Below, piece after piece: positions 33,924 to 41,982 of a stretch of 64,000 nucleotides of DNA (positions are counted from its first letter, which is position 1; the number at the start of each line of letters is the position of its first letter). The notes under the pieces were generated by a model. It was not told the origin of the DNA. It saw only the letters and a program-made list of their open reading frames with translations, and made no database searches. This DNA comes from an uncultured Clostridium sp. Its GTDB lineage: Bacteria; Bacillota; Clostridia; Lachnospirales; Lachnospiraceae. A program made the translations under genes and the position numbers. The DNA lies in assembly GCA_900538475.1 (NCBI GenBank), contig UPYT01000019.1, positions 1 through 64,000 on the forward strand. The letters run 5' to 3'.

Positions 33924-34290
33924 GCGCCCCTCCCGTTTTCTCAGCTTCCTTCTCCTGACGCATTTTCTCATCCAGAGCAATTCTCTGAACCAGTTCCTTT
34001 ACCTGGCTTTCCAGCTGAGAAATATGAACAGACATATAAAATACCTTTACAATCAAAACAAAAATCGCAAACAGAAACAAAAAGTTTGTGGTTGCATAAA
34101 TTCCCAGAACGCCAGAGCAAAAATCTGCCACCTGGGGAAACAGACTGTATACTACCAGAACCAGAGAAAGCACAATCCAGAAAATGGCGCTTTCGATCTG
34201 CATTTTTGACTGACGGATTTTCCGCATAATCAGACAGCAGGTGCCCAGAGAAACGAGAATCAGAGCAGCCCGCAGAGTCGTTGTCATCAT
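33913..34290 (-). CDS. DUF2304 family membrane protein
   Basis: A 125-aa protein with three hydrophobic helices and a charged C-terminal coiled-coil-like tail (ISQLESQVKELVQRIALDEK). DUF2304 proteins recur beside DPM1-type GT2 genes and may assist polyprenyl-phosphate sugar synthesis; mechanism unknown. The ATG at 34290 overlaps the preceding stop by 4 bp (ATGA) and has GGAGG 7 nt upstream, which decides this start over longer frames. Confidence 0.78.
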   Translation of the reverse strand: MMTTTLRAALILVSLGTCCLIMRKIRQSKMQIESAIFWIVLSLVLVVYSLFPQVADFCSGVLGIYATTNFLFLFAIFVLIVKVFYMSVHISQLESQVKELVQRIALDEKMRQEKEAEKTGGAHEK

Positions 34291-35231
34291 CCCCGCTTCC
34301 TCCATTTCTTCTCCCAGTAAACAGGACTCATGGAACACCAGAGAACCATTTTTCTGGGTAATTTTTCATACTGTTTTCCCAGACGGTAACCCAGATACTT
34401 GCAGCCGCTGGTCACTGCCAGAGACGGAAGGAGCCAGAACCTGCCCTTTTTCAACAGCCACAAAGCGGTCTGCTTCACCAGGCGGATTCCCTCGCTCTCA
34501 GAACGGATTTCCGCAAATATCTCCGGATGCTCTGCCTGAGACACAGCCATATCAAAATTACGCCGAAACTGCTGCATGGGAGAAAGGTTGTGAGAATGGA
34601 TTACCCGCGCCTCCGGCACATAAGCAACTCCATAGCCAGCCTGAATGGCTCCGGCAGCGTAAATCATATCTTCGTTAAAAATAGTTCTTCCGGTAAAGCC
34701 TTCCAGCTTCTCGAAAATATCCTTTCGGTAGGCACAGCACACATTGGATGCGAAATACGTTTTAATCCCCAGCTTCGGCAGATCCTTTTTCGTCTTAATG
34801 CGCCCCTCCTCCGGATAATTAAAGCTTCTGGTATACCGCTCAATCAAACGGCAGTCCTTTGCCGGAAGCTGTCTTGCATAAGCCACAGCCACCGTCTCTC
34901 CCTCCGGCCCTTTTTTATCGAATGCTTCTGTCAGACGTTCAATCAGATGCTCATCCTGAGGAACCGCGTCATCTGTCATAAAAATCATAATATCTGCATC
35001 CGAATACCAGGCTGCCAGATTTCTCGTGCCGCCATGGTCAAATTCCTCTTTTTTTACGTGATACACCTTCAGTCCCGGAATCCCCTGATACCCTCCTGGA
35101 TTCCAGTATTCCTTTTCTGTATTTACCACAATAATTCTGTCCGGTTTTCGCGTCTGCTGCTGCAGCATCTGAAGAAGTCTTGCAAAAACCCGATCCGGCT
35201 TGTACACCGGAATCAACACATCAACCGTCAT
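34287..35231 (-). CDS. Glycosyltransferase family 2 (rhamnosyltransferase-like)
   Basis: A 314-aa GT2 enzyme. It starts TVDVLIPVYKPDRVFARLL, contains EFDHGGTRNLAAWYSDADIM and FMTDDAVP at the metal site, and a C-terminal IFNEDMIYAAGAIQAGY acceptor region. FDHGGTRN is common in GT2 rhamnosyltransferases of Gram-positive glycans, which would agree with rfbC, but the sugar is not proven. ATG at 35231, overlapping the flippase end by 11 bp. Confidence 0.82.
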   Translation of the reverse strand: MTVDVLIPVYKPDRVFARLLQMLQQQTRKPDRIIVVNTEKEYWNPGGYQGIPGLKVYHVKKEEFDHGGTRNLAAWYSDADIMIFMTDDAVPQDEHLIERLTEAFDKKGPEGETVAVAYARQLPAKDCRLIERYTRSFNYPEEGRIKTKKDLPKLGIKTYFASNVCCAYRKDIFEKLEGFTGRTIFNEDMIYAAGAIQAGYGVAYVPEARVIHSHNLSPMQQFRRNFDMAVSQAEHPEIFAEIRSESEGIRLVKQTALWLLKKGRFWLLPSLAVTSGCKYLGYRLGKQYEKLPRKMVLWCSMSPVYWEKKWRKRG

Positions 35232-36519
35232 GCTCCACACCTCGCTTTCCCTGACGCAGGCCAATCAGGGTCCAAAGGACAAAGCCCGCTGCCATAAACG
35301 CCATTAAAATCAGATACGAAAAAGCCGCGCCGGAAATTCCGTTTTGGATGACCGCCGCCGGCGCCAGAACAGCCGCCGCCCCTGTCATAACCACATAAAT
35401 TCCCAAAATCGTTTTCTGCCGGCGCATGATTACCAAAGCGTAATAATAAAGATTTAAAAGCGCATAGAAGCCGCCTCCCAGCACAATCGCTGCAAATGCC
35501 CCCGAATAAGGCGTCAGCTTTCCGGCATACACTGGCCCCAGAATCCATTCCAGTACAGACAGCACTGGACGGCCCAGAATCAAAGTTCCCCCTACCGCAA
35601 GAATGCAGAGCGCTGCGATGACTGCCGTCAGCCGCCGAAGCTTCTGCGTAAACTCGGAAAATCTCTGGTTGTTCCAGCAATCGGTCAGGCTGGTCAGAAA
35701 CGGCCGAATCACAAAGCCTGCCGCCAGATTGATCACTGAGGTCGGCATAAAAATCACATTAAAATACCCGGAAGCCGCATCATTCATATGGGCATCAATG
35801 GCATATTTCGATGCAGAAAAAATATAAAAGTCCAGGAATACAGACACAAACAGAAGAATCGTAGACATAGTCAGCTCCCGCAGGCTTCCCTTTCTTCTGC
35901 TGTAATCCACTCCCTCCAGGCAGCGCAGCACTATCACGTCAAACAGATACACACCCACAGCCTGTCCGCAGACTGCCGCCACACAGGCCACAGCCAGATT
36001 CTTTCCCACGGTCAGTGTTATCAGAAATACACCCACAGAAAGGATTGTTCGGAAGGTATTGGATTTTCCCGTCAGATATAAACGGCCATTTCTCTGAAAT
36101 TCTGACTCATATACATCTGCAAAGCCGTCAATCACCTTATATCCAATCAGCAGAAAAATAATCGCTGCCTTTTCTGCCCGGTATCCGCTGACTGCCAGCC
36201 GCAGCAGTCCCAGCAGCATAGCTGCTGTGCAGGTCAGATACCGGTGATGCAGATAATCACCAAACCGGTACTGAACGGTACCATCCGTAATATGAAAGGG
36301 ACGGATTCCAAAATACGCCAGCAGAAACATCTGCTGTCCTACTGTGCTGAACCCAAATGCAAAAATCCCTCCCTGTTCCTCTCCGGCCAGATGCATCACC
36401 AGAAAAGAGAGTACCATACTGGAAAAGGCATAGCAAAAGCTTCCTGCCATATTCCAGAGCATATTTGATTTTTCCCGGTTGGATCCGGTTTTTAACAGGG
36501 CCGCCGTCCACTGATTCAT
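35221..36519 (-). CDS. Polysaccharide flippase-like membrane protein (first of two)
   Basis: A 432-aa protein with about twelve transmembrane helices, resembling the MOP-superfamily flippases (Wzx-like) that turn undecaprenyl-linked oligosaccharides outward. An N-terminal segment NMLWNMAGSFCYAFSSMVLS and a strongly hydrophobic body are present; sequence signals are weaker than in the second flippase at 39372-40817. ATG at 36519 with AAGGA. It lies 4 bp after the GT2 gene. Confidence 0.75.
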   Translation of the reverse strand: MNQWTAALLKTGSNREKSNMLWNMAGSFCYAFSSMVLSFLVMHLAGEEQGGIFAFGFSTVGQQMFLLAYFGIRPFHITDGTVQYRFGDYLHHRYLTCTAAMLLGLLRLAVSGYRAEKAAIIFLLIGYKVIDGFADVYESEFQRNGRLYLTGKSNTFRTILSVGVFLITLTVGKNLAVACVAAVCGQAVGVYLFDVIVLRCLEGVDYSRRKGSLRELTMSTILLFVSVFLDFYIFSASKYAIDAHMNDAASGYFNVIFMPTSVINLAAGFVIRPFLTSLTDCWNNQRFSEFTQKLRRLTAVIAALCILAVGGTLILGRPVLSVLEWILGPVYAGKLTPYSGAFAAIVLGGGFYALLNLYYYALVIMRRQKTILGIYVVMTGAAAVLAPAAVIQNGISGAAFSYLILMAFMAAGFVLWTLIGLRQGKRGVEHDG

Positions 36520-36523
36520 GGCT

Positions 36524-37216
36524 CTATCCTTTCTTCTTTCGGAAATTTTGTATCAGTAAAATGGAAATCATCATCCGCGCCATATAGCTGACTGCTACAG
36601 CAGGCTTCAGATAGCTTTCCCCGCCCAGACGATCCCCAATCACCACCGGAACCTCTGCCACCCGGGCTCCCTGCTTTAAAAGAAAGGATACGGTGTCCGG
36701 CTCTGGCCCGTAATTTAAGTTCAGAGCAAATTCCCGAATCATTTTCTGATTAAACATCCGCATACCGGATGTGGGATCCGCCACATGGACTCCCGTAGTC
36801 AGGCGAATGGCTGCTGCAATCATGCGGCTTCCAATCATACGCATGGAAAAGCTTTTTTTCTCATCAACAAAACGGCTTCCAATCACAATATCATAGCCCT
36901 CGTCCATTTTCTGCCTCATAGACTCTATATACTCCGGCCTGTGCTGTCCGTCTCCGTCAAACTGAATGGCATACTGATATCCCTTCAGGCAGGCATATTT
37001 CATCCCAGCCTGAAAGCATCCAGCCAGCCCCAGATTCACCGGCAAATCCAGAAGATGATATCCTCTGCTTCGGCATATTTCCGCAGTCTGGTCCTTGGAA
37101 CCATCATTGATTATCAGATAATCCAGCTCCGGATAGTGCGTGATCAGCTCGTCCACCACCCGCTCAATATTTTCCGCTTCATTATAAGCTGGAATCACTA
37201 CAAGCACCCTGTTCAT
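36524..37216 (-). CDS. DPM1-like GT2 glycosyltransferase
   Basis: A 230-aa GT2 enzyme lacking C-terminal membrane helices. Motifs are VVIPAYNEAENIERVV, LIINDGSKDQT, QFDGDGQHRPEYI (DxD) and VADPTSGMRMFNQKMI. It is of the dolichol/polyprenyl-phosphate sugar synthase class. Its ATG overlaps the aminotransferase stop by 4 bp. The DUF2304 gene three positions on is a frequent companion of this enzyme type. Confidence 0.85.
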   Translation of the reverse strand: MNRVLVVIPAYNEAENIERVVDELITHYPELDYLIINDGSKDQTAEICRSRGYHLLDLPVNLGLAGCFQAGMKYACLKGYQYAIQFDGDGQHRPEYIESMRQKMDEGYDIVIGSRFVDEKKSFSMRMIGSRMIAAAIRLTTGVHVADPTSGMRMFNQKMIREFALNLNYGPEPDTVSFLLKQGARVAEVPVVIGDRLGGESYLKPAVAVSYMARMMISILLIQNFRKKKG

Positions 37217-38340
37217 TCATTCCTCCCGTTTCCCTGCGCCAGGATCACATCACAGATTTCATCTGCCACCTCCACCGGCATATCCGCATACAGGGGAAGC
37301 GTCAGTACCTGAGAGGCAATCCGTGCCGCCACCGGAGTATCCTCCGCCTGGAACTGTTCTCTGTAGCACTGATAGCTGTTGACACAGGGATAAAAATACT
37401 TTCGAGCAAAAATATTGTGCTCCTTCAAGGCCTCAAAAATCTGATCCCGATCTGCGCCATAGCCGTCAAATACCACAGGCATATAGGCATAGTTATATTT
37501 TATCCGGGGATTCTCCTCACAAAGCCGGATGCCCGGTATCCCGGAAAGCCGTTCCCGGTAATGTCTGGCCAGACGGCTCCGTTTCTCAATCTCTCCTTCA
37601 ATGTGACGAAGATTGCACAGTCCCATAGCCGCCTGGAATTCATTCATTTTTCCATTGGCCCCCACATACTCCACGCTTTCATAGCCTGTAATTCCGAAAT
37701 TTTTCAGCTGATACAGGAGATCCTTCAGCGCCTCGTCCTGAAACACGACTGCCCCGCCTTCAATACTGTGAAAAACCTTGGTGGCATGAAAGCTGAACAT
37801 GGAAGCGTCGCCAAACTGCCCCACTCCCGTTCCATCTAATTCCTCACCAAAGGCATGGGCTGCATCGTAAATCACTTTCAGACCATGCTTCTGAGCAATC
37901 TCATGGATCCGATCCACATCACAGATATTTCCATATACATGAACCGGCACAATGGCGCAGGTTTTCTCTGTAATCAGTCCTTCTATCTTCTCTGCATCCA
38001 TGGTATAATCCCGGTCATTAATATCACAGAATACAGGAGTCAGACCATTTCGGACAATCGCATGGGTTGTCGATGCAAAAGTAAACGGGGTGGTAATCAC
38101 CTCTCCCTGCAGATTCATGGCCTGCAGCGCCAGCTCCAAAGCCATATGACCATTGACAAAGAGCTCCAGCTCCGTTGCCTTCAAAAAGCGTTTCAGCTGA
38201 CGCTTCAGTTCCTCATGATACTCGCCCATATTGGTCAGCCATGCGCTTTCCCAGATAGGCTTTAACATTTCCACATATTCCTCCAAAGGCGGCAGGGAAG
38301 ACCTGGTCACCATAATTGGAGTCTCATGCTTCTTATTCAT
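37213..38340 (-). CDS. DegT/DnrJ/EryC1 family sugar aminotransferase
   Basis: A 375-aa PLP enzyme. The PLP lysine lies in SFHATKVFHSIEGGA; PFTFASTTHAIVRNGLTPVF and IYDAAHAFGEE are typical of VioA/QdtB/FdtB-like enzymes that aminate dTDP-4-keto- or 3-keto-6-deoxyhexoses. The donor sugar cannot be told from sequence. ATG at 38340 with GAAGGAGG, overlapping the ATP-grasp gene by 8 bp, so the two are translationally coupled. Confidence 0.87.
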   Translation of the reverse strand: MNKKHETPIMVTRSSLPPLEEYVEMLKPIWESAWLTNMGEYHEELKRQLKRFLKATELELFVNGHMALELALQAMNLQGEVITTPFTFASTTHAIVRNGLTPVFCDINDRDYTMDAEKIEGLITEKTCAIVPVHVYGNICDVDRIHEIAQKHGLKVIYDAAHAFGEELDGTGVGQFGDASMFSFHATKVFHSIEGGAVVFQDEALKDLLYQLKNFGITGYESVEYVGANGKMNEFQAAMGLCNLRHIEGEIEKRSRLARHYRERLSGIPGIRLCEENPRIKYNYAYMPVVFDGYGADRDQIFEALKEHNIFARKYFYPCVNSYQCYREQFQAEDTPVAARIASQVLTLPLYADMPVEVADEICDVILAQGNGRNE

Positions 38341-39370
38341 TGGTATCCTCCTTCATCCGGTACTCTGTATACCGTCTTGCAATATACTGGCTCTGGATCC
38401 TCCCCGCAGGCTCAGGCTCCTCTCCCGCAAAGCACCGCAGATGATTTTTCACCATATCGTATCCAGCCATGCAGGAAAAAGCTACGCCCCCGGCAAACCG
38501 GGGATTGCACTCAAGAAAATACCACAAGACCTCTCCCTGCTCTGTGTGATGCTCAATAAATTCAAAATTGACACAGCCCTTTACGTTCAAAGCGCCTGCA
38601 ATCGCTTCACAGATTTTTTCCAGAACCGGATCCCGAAATACCTGTACAGAGGTTCCAGCTCCGTTTAGTGTACGCAGAAGTTCTCTTCGAGGAAGGCACA
38701 CACATCTCCCTGTTTCCGGGCTCCTTACTACATCTACTGTAGTAATCCCTCCAGAAATCATCGGCTGCACCAGATAATGTTCTGCCTGTTCCCTCAGCTG
38801 GCTGACTGCCAGCTCCATTTCCCGAAAATCAAAAATCCGCCGCAGACCCTGGCTGCTGCGTCCATCCTCCGGCTTGATAACCAGCGGATAAGAAAGCCCG
38901 GCAAGTCCCTCCTGCCCAGAATTTTCCAAAGTCTCTAAAAGCTCGGAAAGCCGTTTTCCCGGAATGGTCCGGCATATTTTCTGCGCATCCAAAAGCTGTG
39001 CCGCTCTTCTTTTGTTCCGGCATAGATGAATGGTTTCCCGATCAGACATACAGACCACAGCCCTTCCTCCCGGGCAATTCTGATCCTCCTGTCTCCACTG
39101 CTGAAACACATCGATCTCTATATCGGTCAGAGGAAGCACATAATCTATCTGCTCCGTTTCACATATCTGTCTGATAAAGCTCCGGTAGGCCTCTGTATCT
39201 GTGGCATAGGGCGCCCGGTAAAACACATCTACATCCATGGAGCTGACCACCCACTCTGCCGGATAAATATCACAGCCCACAATCCGAAAGCCCTCTCTGC
39301 GACAGGACTGAATCACTGCATCTGCAGAAAAAGAACCGATAGCTGTCACAAGCACTGTATTTTTCATCAT
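38333..39370 (-). CDS. ATP-grasp domain protein (carboxylate-amine ligase-like)
   Basis: A 345-aa protein. The N-terminal Rossmann-like part (VLVTAIGSFSADAVIQSCR) and ATP-grasp core (LVIKPEDGRSSQGLRRIFD, VNFEFIEHH, FLECNPRFAGGVAFSCMAG) resemble carbamoyl-phosphate-synthase-type ligases. Such enzymes join a carboxylate to an amine using ATP. Coupled to a sugar aminotransferase, it might acylate an amino sugar with an amino acid or similar group; this is inference. It begins 1 bp after the flippase stop. Confidence 0.78.
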   Translation of the reverse strand: MMKNTVLVTAIGSFSADAVIQSCRREGFRIVGCDIYPAEWVVSSMDVDVFYRAPYATDTEAYRSFIRQICETEQIDYVLPLTDIEIDVFQQWRQEDQNCPGGRAVVCMSDRETIHLCRNKRRAAQLLDAQKICRTIPGKRLSELLETLENSGQEGLAGLSYPLVIKPEDGRSSQGLRRIFDFREMELAVSQLREQAEHYLVQPMISGGITTVDVVRSPETGRCVCLPRRELLRTLNGAGTSVQVFRDPVLEKICEAIAGALNVKGCVNFEFIEHHTEQGEVLWYFLECNPRFAGGVAFSCMAGYDMVKNHLRCFAGEEPEPAGRIQSQYIARRYTEYRMKEDTNE

Positions 39371-39371
39371 C

Positions 39372-40817
39372 CTACTTTTCTCCTCTCACCATTCCCACCA
39401 GATAGCAAAAGCTCTCCAGCCGGAATATCCACGCCAGCCCCGCATAAACGCCGCAGCCACATACAATCTGCACAGCCAGCTTCAGCCACACGGACATCTC
39501 AGGAAGCAATCTCCCCGCTGCCATAACAGCTGCACACATAACAGCTGATAAAAAGGCCGGCGGAGCCACATCTCTCCACTGCTGAGCAATGCTGTAGCCC
39601 AGCAGTTTCTGATTGGGTGCTGCATTGACAAAGGTGCACAGAAAATCCTGAAAAGCCTTGATACATACCATAATAAACACATTAAACTGTATTCCCACCA
39701 GCAGAGCAACCAGGCTCAGCCCTTTCTTCACCAGCTCCAGCTTCAGAAAAATATCACTTCTTCCCACCGCGTTAATAGCCTGAAGATTGGTAATATGAAT
39801 CGGCCAGAAACAGTAGGAGATACACATAATCCGCAAAAACGGCACACAAACCATCCATTGCTCTCCCAAAAGAGCTAAAACCAGGGTATCTGCCACAGCA
39901 AATAACCCCATCAGCATAGGAAGCACAGCAAAGGAGCTTAAACGGATTGCACGGCGAACCATATCACGAACCGTTTCCCGGCTGTCCTGACTGGCAGAAA
40001 AAGCCGGAAGAAGCACTGCCTGAATCGCCGCCCCCAGATTCGATGCAATCAGCTTTGGAAACTGCTCCCCTCTGGTATAGCTTCCCAATAATTCTTCATT
40101 ATATATCTTTCCAATTAAAAGTCCATAGAGATTATTAAAAACTGTATCCAAAAGGGAGGCACACAAAAGCTTCCAGCCAAAGGAAAACATTCCTCCCACC
40201 CGTTCCATGGAAAAACATCTGCGCGGCTTCCAGGAAACCGTCAAAAACAGCACTGCCATCAGACTGATATAATAGCTGATCTGCTGTCCCACCATTGCCC
40301 ACACGCCCCAGCCTGCAGCCGCCATGGCAATACTCAGCCCTCCGGACACCAGGGACGCTGCCAGGGTGGAAAAAAACAGGCCCCGGAATTCCATGTTCCG
40401 GGACACATAAGCTGTCTGTACGGAAATAACTGCTCCGGGAAAAAGAACCACTCCCAAAACCCGTACAATATCACAAAGCACTGGAAGTCCATAAAAATCT
40501 GCTATCGATGGCGCCGCTCCATACAAAAGACCGTACACTCCAAGCGCTGCTGCCAGTTCAAAATAGCAGACAGAGGAAAAATCCACCTCATCTGCCTTCC
40601 GTTTCTGCACCAGAGCCGTAGAAAAGCCGCTCTGTACAAATACATTTGCAATCGTAATGAAAATCATAATAATTCCCACTACACCATATTCTGCCGGGGT
40701 CAGAAGCCGCGCCAGCAAAATGGCAATCACAAACTGCACTCCCTGGGCTCCGCCATTTTCCAGAAGCTTCCAAAACAGCCCCTTTGCCACCTTTTGTTTC
40801 ATCTCTGTCTCTGCCAC
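39372..40817 (-). CDS. Wzx/WzxC-type polysaccharide flippase (second of two)
   Basis: A 481-aa MOP-superfamily transporter with about twelve to fourteen helices. The N-terminus KVAKGLFWKLLENGGAQGVQ and the LLTPAEYGVVGIIMIF segment are diagnostic of the WzxC/TuaB-like oligosaccharide flippase family. GTG start at 40817 with AGGAG 7 nt upstream. It would move the lipid-linked repeat unit across the membrane. Confidence 0.87.
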   Translation of the reverse strand: MAETEMKQKVAKGLFWKLLENGGAQGVQFVIAILLARLLTPAEYGVVGIIMIFITIANVFVQSGFSTALVQKRKADEVDFSSVCYFELAAALGVYGLLYGAAPSIADFYGLPVLCDIVRVLGVVLFPGAVISVQTAYVSRNMEFRGLFFSTLAASLVSGGLSIAMAAAGWGVWAMVGQQISYYISLMAVLFLTVSWKPRRCFSMERVGGMFSFGWKLLCASLLDTVFNNLYGLLIGKIYNEELLGSYTRGEQFPKLIASNLGAAIQAVLLPAFSASQDSRETVRDMVRRAIRLSSFAVLPMLMGLFAVADTLVLALLGEQWMVCVPFLRIMCISYCFWPIHITNLQAINAVGRSDIFLKLELVKKGLSLVALLVGIQFNVFIMVCIKAFQDFLCTFVNAAPNQKLLGYSIAQQWRDVAPPAFLSAVMCAAVMAAGRLLPEMSVWLKLAVQIVCGCGVYAGLAWIFRLESFCYLVGMVRGEK

Positions 40818-40840
40818 AATTTCACTCCTGTCATCTTCTG

Positions 40841-41821
40841 TTATCCATTTTTGTGAAACCAGCTCTGAAGCCTCCGGTAAATCCCCGGCGCGCCTGCCTC
40901 AAAACGGATAAAAAACCTGGTCCGCAGATTCAGCTCCCGGAAAAATTCCCGGTTCCGCGGATCCAGAACCTCTTCGTATTTCTTTGTATTTACCCTGGTC
41001 AGAAAAACAAGCCGCAAAATCGCACGCTCCACAGTTTCCTGAAACCGACCGCCTGTTTCCCGGTCAAAGCCCCGATACATCTTCTCCATGGCTTTGGCGT
41101 AATCTGCCTGCTTCTGCTCATAATTTCCCTGCTTCATAAGCGTTGTCCAGGAAGACGCTCCGCCCAGACGATACACACACATGGGCTTATCCAGATAATA
41201 CCCCCATCCTCTGGCAGCAGCCAGAAGCTGAAGGGGAATATCCGCAATCGGCGCCTCTACATAAAATTCCGGCAAATGGTCTACCATTTCCCGGCGAAAC
41301 AAAAGGGAAGCCGTCGGATAACCGGAGGTTTTGTCAATAATCTCCTCCGGCGTCACCCGCCTGTTTCCCCGGTATGGGCGCATCATGCGCTCTGTTACTG
41401 CCTTTCCCTGTACCTCTACAGCTGCGCTGTGAAAACAGATGGAACAGTCCGGATGGGCCTCCATAAAATCCACCTGCTGCTGCAGCTTATTCTCATCAGT
41501 CCAATAGTCATCTCCCTCGCACATAGCAATATAGCGGCCTCTGGCTCTGGGGAAATTAAAGGTTCCGCTGATATTGGTCAGCCCTTTGGAATACTGATTT
41601 TCCGTCTGAAGAATAGGAAAAATCCGTTCCGGAAAACGCTGCACATACTCCCGGATAATCTCTCCGGTTCCGTCTCCAGAGGCGTCATCATGGATCAGAA
41701 TTTCATAAGAAAAATCCGTTTTCTGTTTTAAAAATCCCTCCAGTGCATCCCGGATATAATCTTTTTGATTAAAGGTAATACAGCAGATGCTGACCATCAC
41801 CTCTGGTTGTTTCTTTTCCAT
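40841..41821 (-). CDS. Glycosyltransferase family 2 protein
   Basis: A 326-aa GT2 enzyme: VSICCITFNQKDYIRDALEG, EILIHDDASGDGTGEIIREY and CEGDDYWTDENKLQQQVDFM (metal site) are clear. Acceptor unknown. The ATG at 41821 (MEKKQPEV) has GGAG 6 nt upstream and is favoured over an ATG four codons earlier. First gene of its block, divergent from the L,D-transpeptidase across a 161-bp promoter region (41822-41982) in which no strong promoter could be assigned. Confidence 0.87.
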   Translation of the reverse strand: MEKKQPEVMVSICCITFNQKDYIRDALEGFLKQKTDFSYEILIHDDASGDGTGEIIREYVQRFPERIFPILQTENQYSKGLTNISGTFNFPRARGRYIAMCEGDDYWTDENKLQQQVDFMEAHPDCSICFHSAAVEVQGKAVTERMMRPYRGNRRVTPEEIIDKTSGYPTASLLFRREMVDHLPEFYVEAPIADIPLQLLAAARGWGYYLDKPMCVYRLGGASSWTTLMKQGNYEQKQADYAKAMEKMYRGFDRETGGRFQETVERAILRLVFLTRVNTKKYEEVLDPRNREFFRELNLRTRFFIRFEAGAPGIYRRLQSWFHKNG

Positions 41822-41982
41822 CTTAATCTCCATTCATTTCCAAATCCATAACGATATTCTTACATTTTTCTTGCCATTACCTTTTATTTTACAATAATGG
41901 CCTGAAAATGTAAATCTCATATGGTATTTTTCACCGTATTGTGATAGATTAACAATAGAATGATCACAGGAGGATTTATTTT

